64,000 nucleotides of DNA. It comes from Clostridiaceae bacterium JG1575. Its GTDB lineage: Bacteria > Bacillota > Clostridia > Clostridiales > Clostridiaceae. Below are positions 35,554 to 44,629 of this stretch, one piece after another (positions within the stretch are counted from its first letter, which is position 1; every line of letters starts with the position of its first letter). A program made the translations under genes and the position numbers. The notes beneath the pieces were generated by a model that searched no databases, was not told the DNA's origin, and was given only the letters and a program-made list of their open reading frames with translations. The DNA is taken from positions 62,001 through 126,000 of the forward strand of contig LQGW01000034.1 in NCBI GenBank assembly GCA_002838815.1. The letters are read 5' to 3'.

Positions 35554-35611
35554 AGCTCATCCTCCCTTTGCTCAGCCTTGGTCCCAGTGGGCCAGTCTAG
35601 ATCCATCATAA

Positions 35612-35646
35612 CAAAAAAAGACCCGAAGCCAAAAAGAAGCTTCGGG
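35612..35646 (-). terminator. Terminator of the DUF937 gene
   Basis: CCCGAAGC (35622-35629) pairs with GCTTCGGG (35639-35646). On the minus strand it is followed by TCTTTTTTTG. Confidence 0.85.
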
Positions 35647-35698
35647 CCAAAAGTAAGGGAGGGGGCAGAACGTTCCAAGCCCCTACGAGGGGGCGGTG

Positions 35699-36334
35699 TT
35701 ATTTTCCGAAAAGTCCACCGAGAATGGAATTCAAGAGCCCTTGCGACCCTTGTGGCGCGGATTCTTCCAAGGAGGATCGCTGTCGAAGGGCATCATAGAG
35801 GGTTCCCTTGGTCTCTTGGGCGGCCTTTTGCGTAAACTCCTGAAGGGACTCGGGATTCATCTGGGTGTTTCGGCGTTTGTTGGCCAGCCAGGCCAGAGCT
35901 AGGGGGGCGAGAAGAGACAGCGCTGAAAGCGCCTGGTTTTGGTCTATGCCAGCCCGCGCTCCGAGTTCTGAAGAGAGGGTCTTGGACTGATCCGGACCGA
36001 ACAGATGGCCCAGGATGCTCAAGCCATCCTCGGCATCAATGGCGCCGGCATCGTGGTAAGTTCGTCTCGCATGATCGTCCAAAGCCCGAGAGAGTGAAGA
36101 CACACCTTCTTCACTTTGGCTGTTTTCGCCAAGTTGCCGTAAAATCAGGGGCATGCCTATGGATAGAAGTTCCTGCATTTTGCCGGGGGAAAGGTTGGCG
36201 CGCTGCGCCAAGGCATTGGCGTCTCCGTCAAAGATTGCAAGCTCGGGAGCGGGAACGGTTTCGTCAGGGGGGGTCGATCTTGGAGGGGCGGCAGCGTTGC
36301 CGAATCCCTTCAATAAGCTTTGCAGCAGTTCCAT
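35699..36334 (-). CDS. DUF937-family protein
   Basis: This helical protein of 211 residues has the DUF937 features: 'MQELLSIGMPLILRQLGENS' and the 'DAEDGLSILGHLFGPDQSKT' segment, followed by 'LSALSLLAPLALAWLANKRR' and a C-terminal Gly/Leu-rich tail 'LLNSILGGLFGK'. The family has no established function. A candidate start ribosome site is present (AGGAGG), and the gene is monocistronic with its own terminator. It is unrelated in strand use to the peptidase gene that diverges from it. Confidence 0.75.
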   Translation of the reverse strand: MELLQSLLKGFGNAAAPPRSTPPDETVPAPELAIFDGDANALAQRANLSPGKMQELLSIGMPLILRQLGENSQSEEGVSSLSRALDDHARRTYHDAGAIDAEDGLSILGHLFGPDQSKTLSSELGARAGIDQNQALSALSLLAPLALAWLANKRRNTQMNPESLQEFTQKAAQETKGTLYDALRQRSSLEESAPQGSQGLLNSILGGLFGK

Positions 36335-36545
36335 GAGATCCTCCTAGGGGTCGTAAAAAAGGGGAGCCATCAAAGGCTTTTCTAAGTTCAGTGTACGTTT
36401 TTTAAAAAGATCTTGGGCTTTTTTGCCAGGGATTTTAAAAAAATTCAGGGATTGGCTATCAAAATAGTTGGGATTTTTCCCCGAAGATGTGGCAGGAGGG
36501 TGGGGGAGTGATAGAATGAAGGTATTGAAACGGAGGTAGCAACAC

Positions 36546-37793
36546 ATGACCAAAGATTTTTACAGTCACAATCGCGAAAAACTTCGGGCTCAACTCGAAC
36601 CTGGTTCAGCTGTCGTTGTCCTTTGCGGGCACCCCCTCAAAAAAACTGCGGATGAAAAATTCCGTCTGGCCCCCAATCGCAATTTCCTGTATCTTGCGGG
36701 GGTTCCTGAGGAGAATGTCCTTCTTTATATGGAACAAGAGGGCGAAGAGATCCTCTTCATCGAGCGCTTTGACGAAGTGAAGGCCAAATGGATGGGGGCC
36801 ACCATCTCGCCAGAGGATGCCTCCAAGGTTTCTGGCGTGAAGAACATCCGCATGCGGGATGAGTTTGACGCCTTCTTGCATCGAAAGATCGCTTCGGGAA
36901 CACTTCGAAAGCTGTACTTCGACATGGAAAAAGACAGCGCAGATGCGGCGTATCCGCCAGGGGGACAAATGGCCTTAACCATCGCCCAAAAATATCCCCA
37001 CCAGGCGCTGGGGGATGTCTTCCCGCTCATCGCGCAGATGCGAGTGTTTAAAGAACCTGAAGAAATCGAAGAAATCCGCAAAGCCATTGAAATTACCAAG
37101 GAAGGCATCCTGAACGTTTGGAAAAACCGCCGCCATGGGGTCAAGGAATATGAGATGGAAGCGGAATTTGACTATATTTTGAAAAAGCGGGGCGTCGTGG
37201 ACATTGCTTTTCGCACGATTTGTGCGGCGGGCAAAAATGCCGCAGTACTCCACTACGTGGACAACAATCAGGAAATCCAACAAGGGGATCTGCTGCTTTT
37301 GGATTTGGGCGCGCAATGGAATTACTACAGCGCGGACATTTCCAGAACCTTCCCCATCAGCGGGACCTTCAGCCCTCGTCAAAAAGAGCTTTATGGGATT
37401 GTGCGGTTGGCCATGCAGCGGGTGTTTGACGCCATCCGTCCCGGCGTGCCTTTTCTGCGGCTCAATGAGATTGTTCGAGAAACGTATGCCCAGGAGCTTC
37501 AGCGCATCGGGTTGATTGCAGGTCCACAGGAGGTTTCGAAATACTACTTCCACGGCGTCAGCCATTACATGGGGCTGGACACCCACGATGTGGGTTCCAG
37601 GGATCAGGAGTTAGCCCCGGGAATGGTGCTGACGGTGGAACCGGGCCTCTACCTTCCTGAAGAGGGTATCGGCATTCGCATCGAGGATGATGTGTTGGTC
37701 ACCGAAGGCGGCATGGAGATTCTCTCAGAGGACATTCCAAGGGATCTTGAGGCCATTGAAGCGTTCTTGGCCGAGCCTGTGCCGGGGAAGTAA
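36546..37793 (+). CDS. pepP: Xaa-Pro aminopeptidase (M24B metallopeptidase)
   Basis: This 415-residue cytosolic peptidase should remove an N-terminal residue next to proline. It has the creatinase-like N-terminal domain and the pita-bread catalytic domain. Metal ligands appear in order: Asp in 'LLLLDLGAQ', Asp in 'YYSADISRTFP', His in 'HGVSHYMGLDTHD', Glu in 'VLTVEPGLY' and Glu in 'GIRIEDDVL'. The second domain is complete. Two bases of spacing aside, GGAGGTAGCAACAC places a proper ribosome site. It is monocistronic and lies before the metG T-box. Confidence 0.92.
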   Translation: MTKDFYSHNREKLRAQLEPGSAVVVLCGHPLKKTADEKFRLAPNRNFLYLAGVPEENVLLYMEQEGEEILFIERFDEVKAKWMGATISPEDASKVSGVKNIRMRDEFDAFLHRKIASGTLRKLYFDMEKDSADAAYPPGGQMALTIAQKYPHQALGDVFPLIAQMRVFKEPEEIEEIRKAIEITKEGILNVWKNRRHGVKEYEMEAEFDYILKKRGVVDIAFRTICAAGKNAAVLHYVDNNQEIQQGDLLLLDLGAQWNYYSADISRTFPISGTFSPRQKELYGIVRLAMQRVFDAIRPGVPFLRLNEIVRETYAQELQRIGLIAGPQEVSKYYFHGVSHYMGLDTHDVGSRDQELAPGMVLTVEPGLYLPEEGIGIRIEDDVLVTEGGMEILSEDIPRDLEAIEAFLAEPVPGK

Positions 37794-37857
37794 TCGCTTA
37801 TTTTGGGAAGCCGTTGAACTCTCTTTGGGCTTTTGCTATGATGGTAACAGCATAAAG

Positions 37858-38101
37858 ATGGGAAGAGTACGCGCGAAGGATCCTTCCAAAGAGAGGCAGT
37901 CTGTGGCTGAAAGCTGCCGAAGGAGAACGCGCAGGAAGATGGCCCCGGAGTGCGGCCTTTTGAAAGCAAAGTAGGAAGGCTCGGTAGTGTCCCGTTATCG
38001 ACGCGAAATGAGGCAAAAGGCGCGCTTTTTGCAAATCGGAGTGGTACCACGAATTGATCGTCTCCGAGATCCCTGGAACGGGGGTCTCGGAGGCTTTTTT
38101 A
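37858..38101 (+). promoter_or_regulatory. T-box leader (methionine) of metG
   Basis: The leader has all T-box parts: the AGAGAGGCAG/GGCTGAAAGCTGCC region near 37890-37920, a specifier loop GGAAGATGGCC with the Met codon ATG at 37939-37941, the canonical T-box sequence GGAGTGGTACCACG (38038-38051), and a terminator pairing TCTCCGAGATCCC with GGGGGTCTCGGAGG, followed by TTTTTT (38060-38100). Uncharged tRNA-Met favours the antiterminator and expression of metG and the GNAT gene. Confidence 0.93.
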
Positions 38102-38137
38102 TCTCCAGAGCCACGACCCATCGAAAGGAAAAGAACC

Positions 38138-40081
38138 ATGAAAAAAACACCCTATTACATCACCACCCCCATTTATTACCCGTCCGCCAACCTGCACATC
38201 GGCAACGCCTATACCACCGTTGCAGCAGATGCCTTGGCGCGTTATGCTCGCCTGCAGGGCAAAGAGGTGCTCTTTTTAACCGGCACCGACGAGCACGGCC
38301 AAAAGATCCAGCGTATTGCCCAGGAGAAGGGGGTAACTCCCAAGGCGTATGTGGATGAGATCGTCGCCGGCATCAAGGATCTTTGGCAGCTACTGAACAT
38401 TTCCTACGATCGATTCATCCGTACAACGGATGACTATCATAAGGAATCCGTGCAAAAGATTTTCAAGCGGCTCTACGATCAAGGGGATATTTATAAATCC
38501 GAATACGAAGGATGGTACTGCACCCCTTGTGAGGCTTTTTGGACCGAGTCCCAGGCGGGACCGGAGCATACCTGCCCCGATTGTGGTCGCCCCTTGGAGC
38601 GAGCCAAGGAAGAATCCTACTTTTTCCGCATGAGCAAATACGCCGATCGCCTGATCGAGTACATTGAAGCGCATCCGGACTTCATCCAGCCCGAGTCGCG
38701 CAAAAACGAAATGCTCAACAATTTCTTAAAGCCAGGCCTCCAGGATTTGGCGGTTTCTCGCACGAGCTTTGACTGGGGCATCAAGGTGCCCTTTGATGAA
38801 CGACACGTCATTTACGTCTGGATTGATGCCTTGTCCAATTACCTCAGTGCCCTAGGGTATGAGAACGAAGCGTACAGTGATTTTAAGACTTTTTGGCCGG
38901 CAGACCTGCACCTAGTGGGTAAAGACATCATCCGCTTCCACACCATTTACTGGCCCATAATGCTCATGGCGCTGGATCTTCCTTTGCCGGAGCATATCTA
39001 TGGACACGGCTGGCTGATGTTCAACAATGAAAAGATGAGTAAATCCAAAGGAAACATCGTGGATCCCGTGGTGTTGGCGGAGCATTTTGGCGTGGACCCC
39101 ATCCGCTACTTCCTGTTGCGCGAGATTCCCTTTGGATCCGATGGTAATTTCAATAATGAGGCCTTCATCCGTAAGATCAATACGGATCTGGCCAACGACC
39201 TCGGGAATTTATTGTCGCGCAGCGTGACCATGGTGGAAAAATATTTTGATTCTGTTATTCCAGAGCCTAAAGTCCCAGGCACCTTTGATGAGGAACTGGA
39301 GAGCATCCTTCGTGAGGCACCGCAAAAAGTAGATGAGGCCATGGAGCATTTGAAGATTCCAGAAGCTTTGGCCCAGATTTGGAACATCATTGACCGAGCG
39401 AATAAGTACATCGACGAAACGATGCCTTGGGCGTTGGCGAAGGACCCAGAGCAAAAAGATCGGTTGGGGACGGTGCTGAATCATCTACTGGAGTCGTTGC
39501 GATATGTGGCAACGCTTTTGCAGCCATTTTTGCCTGAGACCGCCCAGAAACTGTTTGATCAGCTAGGCATTGCCCCTTGCGGGTTCGATTCTTTGAACAC
39601 TTTGCGCGGCATGACTCCAGGCGATCGAGTGCGTAAGGGAGCGGTTATTTATCCGCGCATTGACCTTGAGAAAAAGTTGAGCGAATTGGAGGCGTTAGCC
39701 GTTCAAGATGAAGGTGCTCAAAAGCCCACAGCAAAGCTTGCGCCGTTGAAGCCCGAGATTTCCATTGAAGATTTTGAAAAAATCGATTTTCGGGTGGCGA
39801 AGGTGTTGGCCTGTGAGCCGATGAAGGGAGCGAAAAAGCTCCTGTTGCTTACGGTGGATTTGGGCAATGAACAAAGACAGGTGGTCTCAGGAATTGCGGC
39901 CCATTATCGACCCGAAGAGCTTGTGGGTCGATCTGTCGTGCTCGTAGCCAATTTAAAACCCGCCAAACTACGGGGAACGCTCTCCGAGGGAATGGTCTTG
40001 GCGGCCTCGGATGAGGGGGATGAACACCTGTTTTTGGTCGGGCCTCAAGGCGAATTGCCCCCAGGGAGCTGCGTGCGCTGA
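38138..40081 (+). CDS. metG: Methionyl-tRNA synthetase
   Basis: MetG charges tRNA-Met. Class I motifs are HIGN (20-23) and KMSKS (299-303). A zinc knuckle region has 'CTPCEAFW' and 'CPDCGRPL'. At the C-terminus a fused EMAP/Trbp111-like tRNA-binding domain ('FEKIDFRVAKVLACEPMKGA') is present, as in many Bacillota enzymes that dimerise. The product has 647 residues. The frame is open upstream into the T-box terminator, but ATG 38138 follows AAAGGAAAAG and matches the family start. The stop overlaps the next gene's ATG (TGATG). Confidence 0.97.
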   Translation: MKKTPYYITTPIYYPSANLHIGNAYTTVAADALARYARLQGKEVLFLTGTDEHGQKIQRIAQEKGVTPKAYVDEIVAGIKDLWQLLNISYDRFIRTTDDYHKESVQKIFKRLYDQGDIYKSEYEGWYCTPCEAFWTESQAGPEHTCPDCGRPLERAKEESYFFRMSKYADRLIEYIEAHPDFIQPESRKNEMLNNFLKPGLQDLAVSRTSFDWGIKVPFDERHVIYVWIDALSNYLSALGYENEAYSDFKTFWPADLHLVGKDIIRFHTIYWPIMLMALDLPLPEHIYGHGWLMFNNEKMSKSKGNIVDPVVLAEHFGVDPIRYFLLREIPFGSDGNFNNEAFIRKINTDLANDLGNLLSRSVTMVEKYFDSVIPEPKVPGTFDEELESILREAPQKVDEAMEHLKIPEALAQIWNIIDRANKYIDETMPWALAKDPEQKDRLGTVLNHLLESLRYVATLLQPFLPETAQKLFDQLGIAPCGFDSLNTLRGMTPGDRVRKGAVIYPRIDLEKKLSELEALAVQDEGAQKPTAKLAPLKPEISIEDFEKIDFRVAKVLACEPMKGAKKLLLLTVDLGNEQRQVVSGIAAHYRPEELVGRSVVLVANLKPAKLRGTLSEGMVLAASDEGDEHLFLVGPQGELPPGSCVR

Positions 40082-40647
40082 TGGAACGGGATCCAAGGCC
40101 TCGTTTGGCGATTCGTAAGGCGAAGGCGGAAGACCTGGTCGCCATAGAACGTCTTTATGAAAATGCCAGAGCTTTTATGCGGGTCATGGGCAATCCTCAG
40201 CAGTGGGGCACCACCTATCCGCCCAAGGAAAAGATTGAAGAAGATCTTGCCCTGGATCGACTCTACGTGGGGGCGGCCAAAGATCAGCCTCCCGTCTTAG
40301 TCTTTTCCTTCTATGTGGGGCATGAAGCAGAATATGAGCAGGTTTATGGAGGCGCTTGGAGCCATAAAGAGCCTTATGGGGTGCTCCACCGGGTAGCGGC
40401 CGAATCAGGCCACGGCGCAGGGAAAAAAATGCTGGATTGGGCCAAAGGGCAGATGGATCATTTGCGCATCGATACGCATGGGGACAACCTCCCCATGCAG
40501 CATCTTCTCTTGCGGGAGGGCTTTCGCCGAGTAGGCATCATCCATTTAGCTTCTGGGGATGAGCGCATTGCCTTCGAGTTCATTAATAATCTATATTTCA
40601 CTCCACGCACCCACGTGGAGTGCGACAAATTGAACGGGTTGAACTGA
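40081..40647 (+). CDS. GNAT-family N-acetyltransferase, 3' end formed by a CRISPR repeat
   Basis: The protein starts with 'LAIRKAKAEDLVAIERLYEN', the GNAT first strand and helix. The acetyl-CoA-binding turn is a degenerate 'ESGHGAGKKMLDWA', and the last strands are 'HGDNLPMQHLLLREGFRR' and 'DERIAFEFI'. It would transfer an acetyl group from acetyl-CoA to an unknown small molecule or protein. It is translationally coupled to metG. The last 17 or so residues, from about 'FTPRTHVECD', are encoded by the first CRISPR repeat and its spacer, so the native end was probably replaced when the array grew here or was formed beside it. Confidence 0.8.
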   Translation: MERDPRPRLAIRKAKAEDLVAIERLYENARAFMRVMGNPQQWGTTYPPKEKIEEDLALDRLYVGAAKDQPPVLVFSFYVGHEAEYEQVYGGAWSHKEPYGVLHRVAAESGHGAGKKMLDWAKGQMDHLRIDTHGDNLPMQHLLLREGFRRVGIIHLASGDERIAFEFINNLYFTPRTHVECDKLNGLN

Positions 40648-42502
40648 TTATCATGATTTCAATCCACGCACCACGTGGGGTGCGACTAAAGGCGGGGCGG
40701 GTCACCATGGAGGAATTGATTTCAATCCACGCACCCACGTGGGGTGCGACTCCAGTTTTGCCATGCCCTCACCTCCTTTTCCCAATTTCAATCCACGCAC
40801 CCACGTGGGGTGCGACCGGAAAGATCGGCCCCGGTAAGATCGGCCCCATATTTCAATCCACGCACCCACGTGGGGTGCGACTAAGGAATCTTGAAATGCG
40901 ATTGAGGGTACTGATTTCAATCCACGCACCCACGTGGGGTGCGACCCCCTGAGATAGGCCCCCCTGAGATCGGCCCCGATTTCAATCCACGCACCCACGT
41001 GGGGTGCGACCCATGGTCTTTCTCGGAATGTAGTTTTGTAGCTTATTTCAATCCACGCACCCACGTGGGGTGCGACCTTGCGCTTGTCATAGTCGACGCT
41101 CGCCTCGATATTTCAATCCACGCACCCACGTGGGGTGCGACCATGGTATCTAATGGACTTTTCTGCCTGTTTTCATTTCAATCCACGCACCCACGTGGGG
41201 TGCGACAGTGGAAGAGGCAAGAAAGCGGTATCAATCGTCTATTTCAATCCACGCACCCACGTGGGGTGCGACGCGTAAGGTTGCAGCTTGCCTTTGTTAT
41301 CTCGATTTCAATCCACGCACCCACGTGGGGTGCGACATATGACTTCCGCTGACTTTTTCAAGGTAGTGATTTCAATCCACGCACCCACGTGGGGTGCGAC
41401 CTTGATCGTTCTCAATTCTTGATCGGCAATCCATTTCAATCCACGCACCCACGTGGGGTGCGACTACATTAACAAAGTGACCAGGTTTCAAAAAAGCATT
41501 TCAATCCACGCACCCACGTGGGGTGCGACGCAACTACCATTCGTGGCTAGAAATTCTATTGAAATTTCAATCCACGCACCCACGTGGGGTGCGACGACGA
41601 TCACCCGCTACGAGTCAGGTGATATCGAATTTCAATCCACGCACCCACGTGGGGTGCGACAAAAAAAGCCAATGTGCTTCCTGTTTGTCGGTATTTCAAT
41701 CCACGCACCCACGTGGGGTGCGACGGCGGGCACACGCATGGAGACGCCCAGCGCCCGATTTCAATCCACGCACCCACGTGGGGTGCGACCAAATTGTTTC
41801 TCAACGATAGCCGCCCTTACCTTATTTCAATCCACGCACCCACGTGGGGTGCGACTAATCACTTATTCACCCCCTTTCCTGCTCTTGAATTTCAATCCAC
41901 GCACCCACGTGGGGTGCGACAGGAGATCGAAAAATGAAAAAGATATTTAACGATTTCAATCCACGCACCCACGTGGGGTGCGACCATCTGTCAGTGATCT
42001 GCTGGAGTATAAGTCGATTTCAATCCACGCACCCACGTGGGGTGCGACCATCGTTAAGAAGGCCACATACGATGAGTTAGAAATTTCAATCCACGCACCC
42101 ACGTGGGGTGCGACCAAAAAGATTTGATGAGCAACTGACACAACTTAACATTTCAATCCACGCACCCACGTGGGGTGCGACTGTTCCCGCCTCTTGGAAG
42201 CATACTCCAACTCATTTCAATCCACGCACCCACGTGGGGTGCGACTTTGCAATTTACCGACTGAAAATGCCGGAAGAATTTCAATCCACGCACCCACGTG
42301 GGGTGCGACTTTCCATAGTTTTTATCTCCTTTTTATCGAGCATTTCAATCCACGCACCCACGTGGGGTGCGACCATCTCATAGCGGATGTTTCTCCCGCC
42401 AGAAACATTTCAATCCACGCACCCACGTGGGGTGCGACATTTCCCAAATTTCCAGTTTGTCTCCGTCTCGATTTCAATCCACGCACCCACGTGGGGTGCG
42501 AC
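40595..42502 (-). CRISPR. Type I-C CRISPR array, 30 repeats and 29 spacers
   Basis: The repeat is 32 nt, running in + orientation from ATTTCAATCCACGC to GGGGTGCGAC. In crRNA sense (minus strand) it begins GTCGCACCCC and ends GTGGATTGAAAT, the classic I-C form with a central palindrome. I counted repeats from 40595 to 42471 (start positions); spacers are 29-35 nt, mostly 32-34. The leader lies at the high-coordinate end beside cas2, so the newest spacers are near 42470 and the oldest near 40600. At the old end repeat 1 has two substitutions and repeat 2 (40656-40686) lacks one base. Open frames inside the array are not genes. Confidence 0.98.
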
Positions 42503-42650
42503 AGCCTGGGCTGAAAATGTAATATTCAGCCCATTTCGAGGGGTGAAAAGCGCGAACCTAGAGCTGAGGGGACAGATAAGTTCTTTTTAAGGCATAAAAG
42601 AGTAGATTTTAAGGGTGAAACCCTATGTGCACTTAGGGTTCGCACATGCA
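42503..42650 (-). promoter_or_regulatory. CRISPR leader
   Basis: The AT-rich, gene-free stretch between cas2 and the first repeat has leader-type motifs (on the minus strand TGTGCGAACCCTAAGTGCAC, about 42630-42655). An inverted repeat (GGGCTGAA 42508-42515, TTCAGCCC 42525-42532) sits directly against the newest repeat. It should hold the array promoter and the integration signal for Cas1-Cas2. Confidence 0.7.
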
Positions 42651-42941
42651 TTAAAGGATTAGTGGGGCTTCTAAATTTGGAGTGACTTTGGTTCCGTAGT
42701 GTTCAACTTTTCTCTTCCAGTTGTCACCAAGATGGTAGATTCGCAAGCTATCTTCAGAATGGTTCAAGATGGTAACAAGCTTAAACCGAAGCTCTTCAAA
42801 TTTTGCGGAATCGACCAGGCATTCGAATACTGAATTTTGAACTCTCACCCCGTAATTCAGGCATATTTTTGAAACACGTTGAAGTCTATTCCTTCCGGCC
42901 AAATCCATAGTTGAAACATCGTATGATACTAAGATCAGCAT
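42651..42941 (-). CDS. cas2: CRISPR-associated endoribonuclease Cas2
   Basis: This 96-residue protein has the ferredoxin-like Cas2 fold signature: N-terminal 'MLILVSYDVST' with the conserved Asp after the first strand, 'RLQRVSKICLNYGVRVQNSV' and 'DSLRIYHLG'. Cas2 bridges two Cas1 dimers in the spacer-integration complex. It is the last gene of the cas operon, 7 bp after cas1, and adjoins the leader, as usual in type I-C. Confidence 0.95.
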   Translation of the reverse strand: MLILVSYDVSTMDLAGRNRLQRVSKICLNYGVRVQNSVFECLVDSAKFEELRFKLVTILNHSEDSLRIYHLGDNWKRKVEHYGTKVTPNLEAPLIL

Positions 42942-42948
42942 ATCATAA

Positions 42949-43977
42949 TTACCTCAAAAAGAACGGGGGATATTGATCCAAGTCACCGCGAATGAAACGT
43001 GCCATTAAAAGTGCTTGAGTATAGGGTAAAAGACCGAGTTCAATTTTTTCATCTAGGAATGGGTGAGTGAATAATTCTTGTTTACGTTGTTGCCATGCGG
43101 CAAGGGCTGTTTTCTTAGCCTCCTCTGTCAGGATGATAGCACTGTCTTCCATTCGTATAAATTCTTTGGGGGTCAGTACACGATTATTGATCAGAGTCAG
43201 TACGAAACGATCCACTAGGTAGGATCTCATCTCTTCCATTAAATCCAATGCAAGGGAATATCTACCAGGGCGATCCTTATGATAAAAGCCAACCTGAGGA
43301 TCAAGACCAACCGTCTCAAGGGCAGCCTTGCAATCATGACTTAACAGAACGTAAAAGAATGAAAGGAGCGCATTAACTTCATCCTTGGGAGGTCTTTTAC
43401 TTCGGCCACCAAAGGAGAAATCAGGGGAGAAAATCAGATGATTAAAGACTGAAAAATAGGCTTTTGCAGCATCGCCTTCGATCCCCAGTAGCATCTGGTC
43501 GTTGGAAGCCTTGCACACTGAATCGGCAGATGATTTCATCTGAATTATGGTGTTTTGAAGCTCGGAAAAACTAGTTATTTTATCTGAGTGGTCTCTTTTA
43601 AACCGTAGAAGATTTTGTCGCGCGTTAAGTATTTTTGCAAGGATTAGATTCTTTGCCACACCCAAAGAATCTTGGGCGGATGCAGACAGATTATATTGCG
43701 CTCGTCGCAGTCGCACGTTTCCATGAATGGGATTTTGGATCGCTACTAAAAATTCTCCTGTGTGCGATAAAAAAGAAGCAGAAATTTGATGCTCAGAAAA
43801 CATTTTTAGAAGCTGTGGGGTTATGGTTGTGGTATTGAAAAAGACAATGGATTCGAAATTATGGACAGGGTATTGCGCAATTTTTACTCCTTCTTCCTCT
43901 ATTCTTATCGTTTCCCCGTCCTTCGAAAAAAACAGCTTTTCCTTTGTAACATATAGGGTATTAAGTAGTTTTCTCAT
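42949..43977 (-). CDS. cas1: CRISPR-associated endonuclease/integrase Cas1
   Basis: This 342-residue integrase joins new spacers into the array. The catalytic metal residues are seen as Glu in 'MLLGIEGDAAKAYFSVF' and the His/Asp region 'GLDPQVGFYHKDRPGRYSLALDLMEE'. The N-terminal beta domain is 'LLNTLYVTKEKLFFSKDG'. Cas1 acts as dimers with Cas2, and in I-C with Cas4, which trims and orients prespacers next to a TTC PAM. It overlaps cas4 by 17 bp. Confidence 0.95.
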   Translation of the reverse strand: MRKLLNTLYVTKEKLFFSKDGETIRIEEEGVKIAQYPVHNFESIVFFNTTTITPQLLKMFSEHQISASFLSHTGEFLVAIQNPIHGNVRLRRAQYNLSASAQDSLGVAKNLILAKILNARQNLLRFKRDHSDKITSFSELQNTIIQMKSSADSVCKASNDQMLLGIEGDAAKAYFSVFNHLIFSPDFSFGGRSKRPPKDEVNALLSFFYVLLSHDCKAALETVGLDPQVGFYHKDRPGRYSLALDLMEEMRSYLVDRFVLTLINNRVLTPKEFIRMEDSAIILTEEAKKTALAAWQQRKQELFTHPFLDEKIELGLLPYTQALLMARFIRGDLDQYPPFFLR

Positions 43978-44629
43978 GGATCATCCTTTGAATATAGGAG
44001 TTCACGGAGCGATTTTTGGAAAGCGCTTTTGGGAGGCAATCATTATGTAGGGAACATTGAAGGCACTTCTTTTCAAAAATTGGTTCAATAGTTTCTCCAG
44101 TTTTCATAAGGTGATGCATTTTTAGGGCTGCTTTTATGGTGAGTTCTCGAAGTTCTTCAGTCATTTCTACAGTCGATCTTCTTTTTATACCATTGTAGAA
44201 AAGAGAAGCAGTTGGAATATTACAGCCCATCATCTCTTCGAGGCATAATACCTGCAGACAAAGCTGAGCTTCATCACAACGATCTTTCTTGGGTTTTCCA
44301 AGTTTGTATTCCACGGGATAAGGTTGATAAGTTCCGCGATGCCCGCTGATGGGGATACCCATTGGATCGGGGATCAGTTCTATGGCGTCTGAGACGCCAT
44401 AGAACTGTAGCTTATTTGAAATCAAAGGAACACTTCTTAGAGTTATTCGGCCGTTTCTTAACTCACGAAACATTCGGTCATCAACATTTTTATGAACATT
44501 GGTACCCCTAACAGTGAGTATATTTTCAGACCAAATACCTTCGGAATGGATCAAACACCATTGCCGTTCACAAAAAAGAAAGTGTTGGATCCCTGAGATC
44601 ATCAAATAGTCAGAATCCCAATCCATCAA
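43961..44629 (-). CDS. cas4: CRISPR-associated exonuclease Cas4
   Basis: The 222-residue RecB-like nuclease has an iron-sulfur cluster site made by a cysteine in 'FLFCERQWCLIH' and three in 'CLQCSLHNDCLP'. The nuclease residues are Asp in 'FYGVSDAIELIP' and Glu-x-Lys in 'PVEYKLGK'. In type I-C it processes prespacers so that their PAM end is correctly set before Cas1-Cas2 integrates them. Overlaps of 4 bp with cas7 and 17 bp with cas1 show a compact operon. Confidence 0.94.
   Translation of the reverse strand: MMDWDSDYLMISGIQHFLFCERQWCLIHSEGIWSENILTVRGTNVHKNVDDRMFRELRNGRITLRSVPLISNKLQFYGVSDAIELIPDPMGIPISGHRGTYQPYPVEYKLGKPKKDRCDEAQLCLQVLCLEEMMGCNIPTASLFYNGIKRRSTVEMTEELRELTIKAALKMHHLMKTGETIEPIFEKKCLQCSLHNDCLPKALSKNRSVNSYIQRMIHEKTT

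Noticed and set aside
40620-42590. Several open frames on both strands inside the CRISPR array with repeated 'HPTWVRGLK' or 'ISIHAPTWGAT' peptides
   Set aside because: They are translations of the 32-nt repeats; the spacing and repetition are explained by the array.
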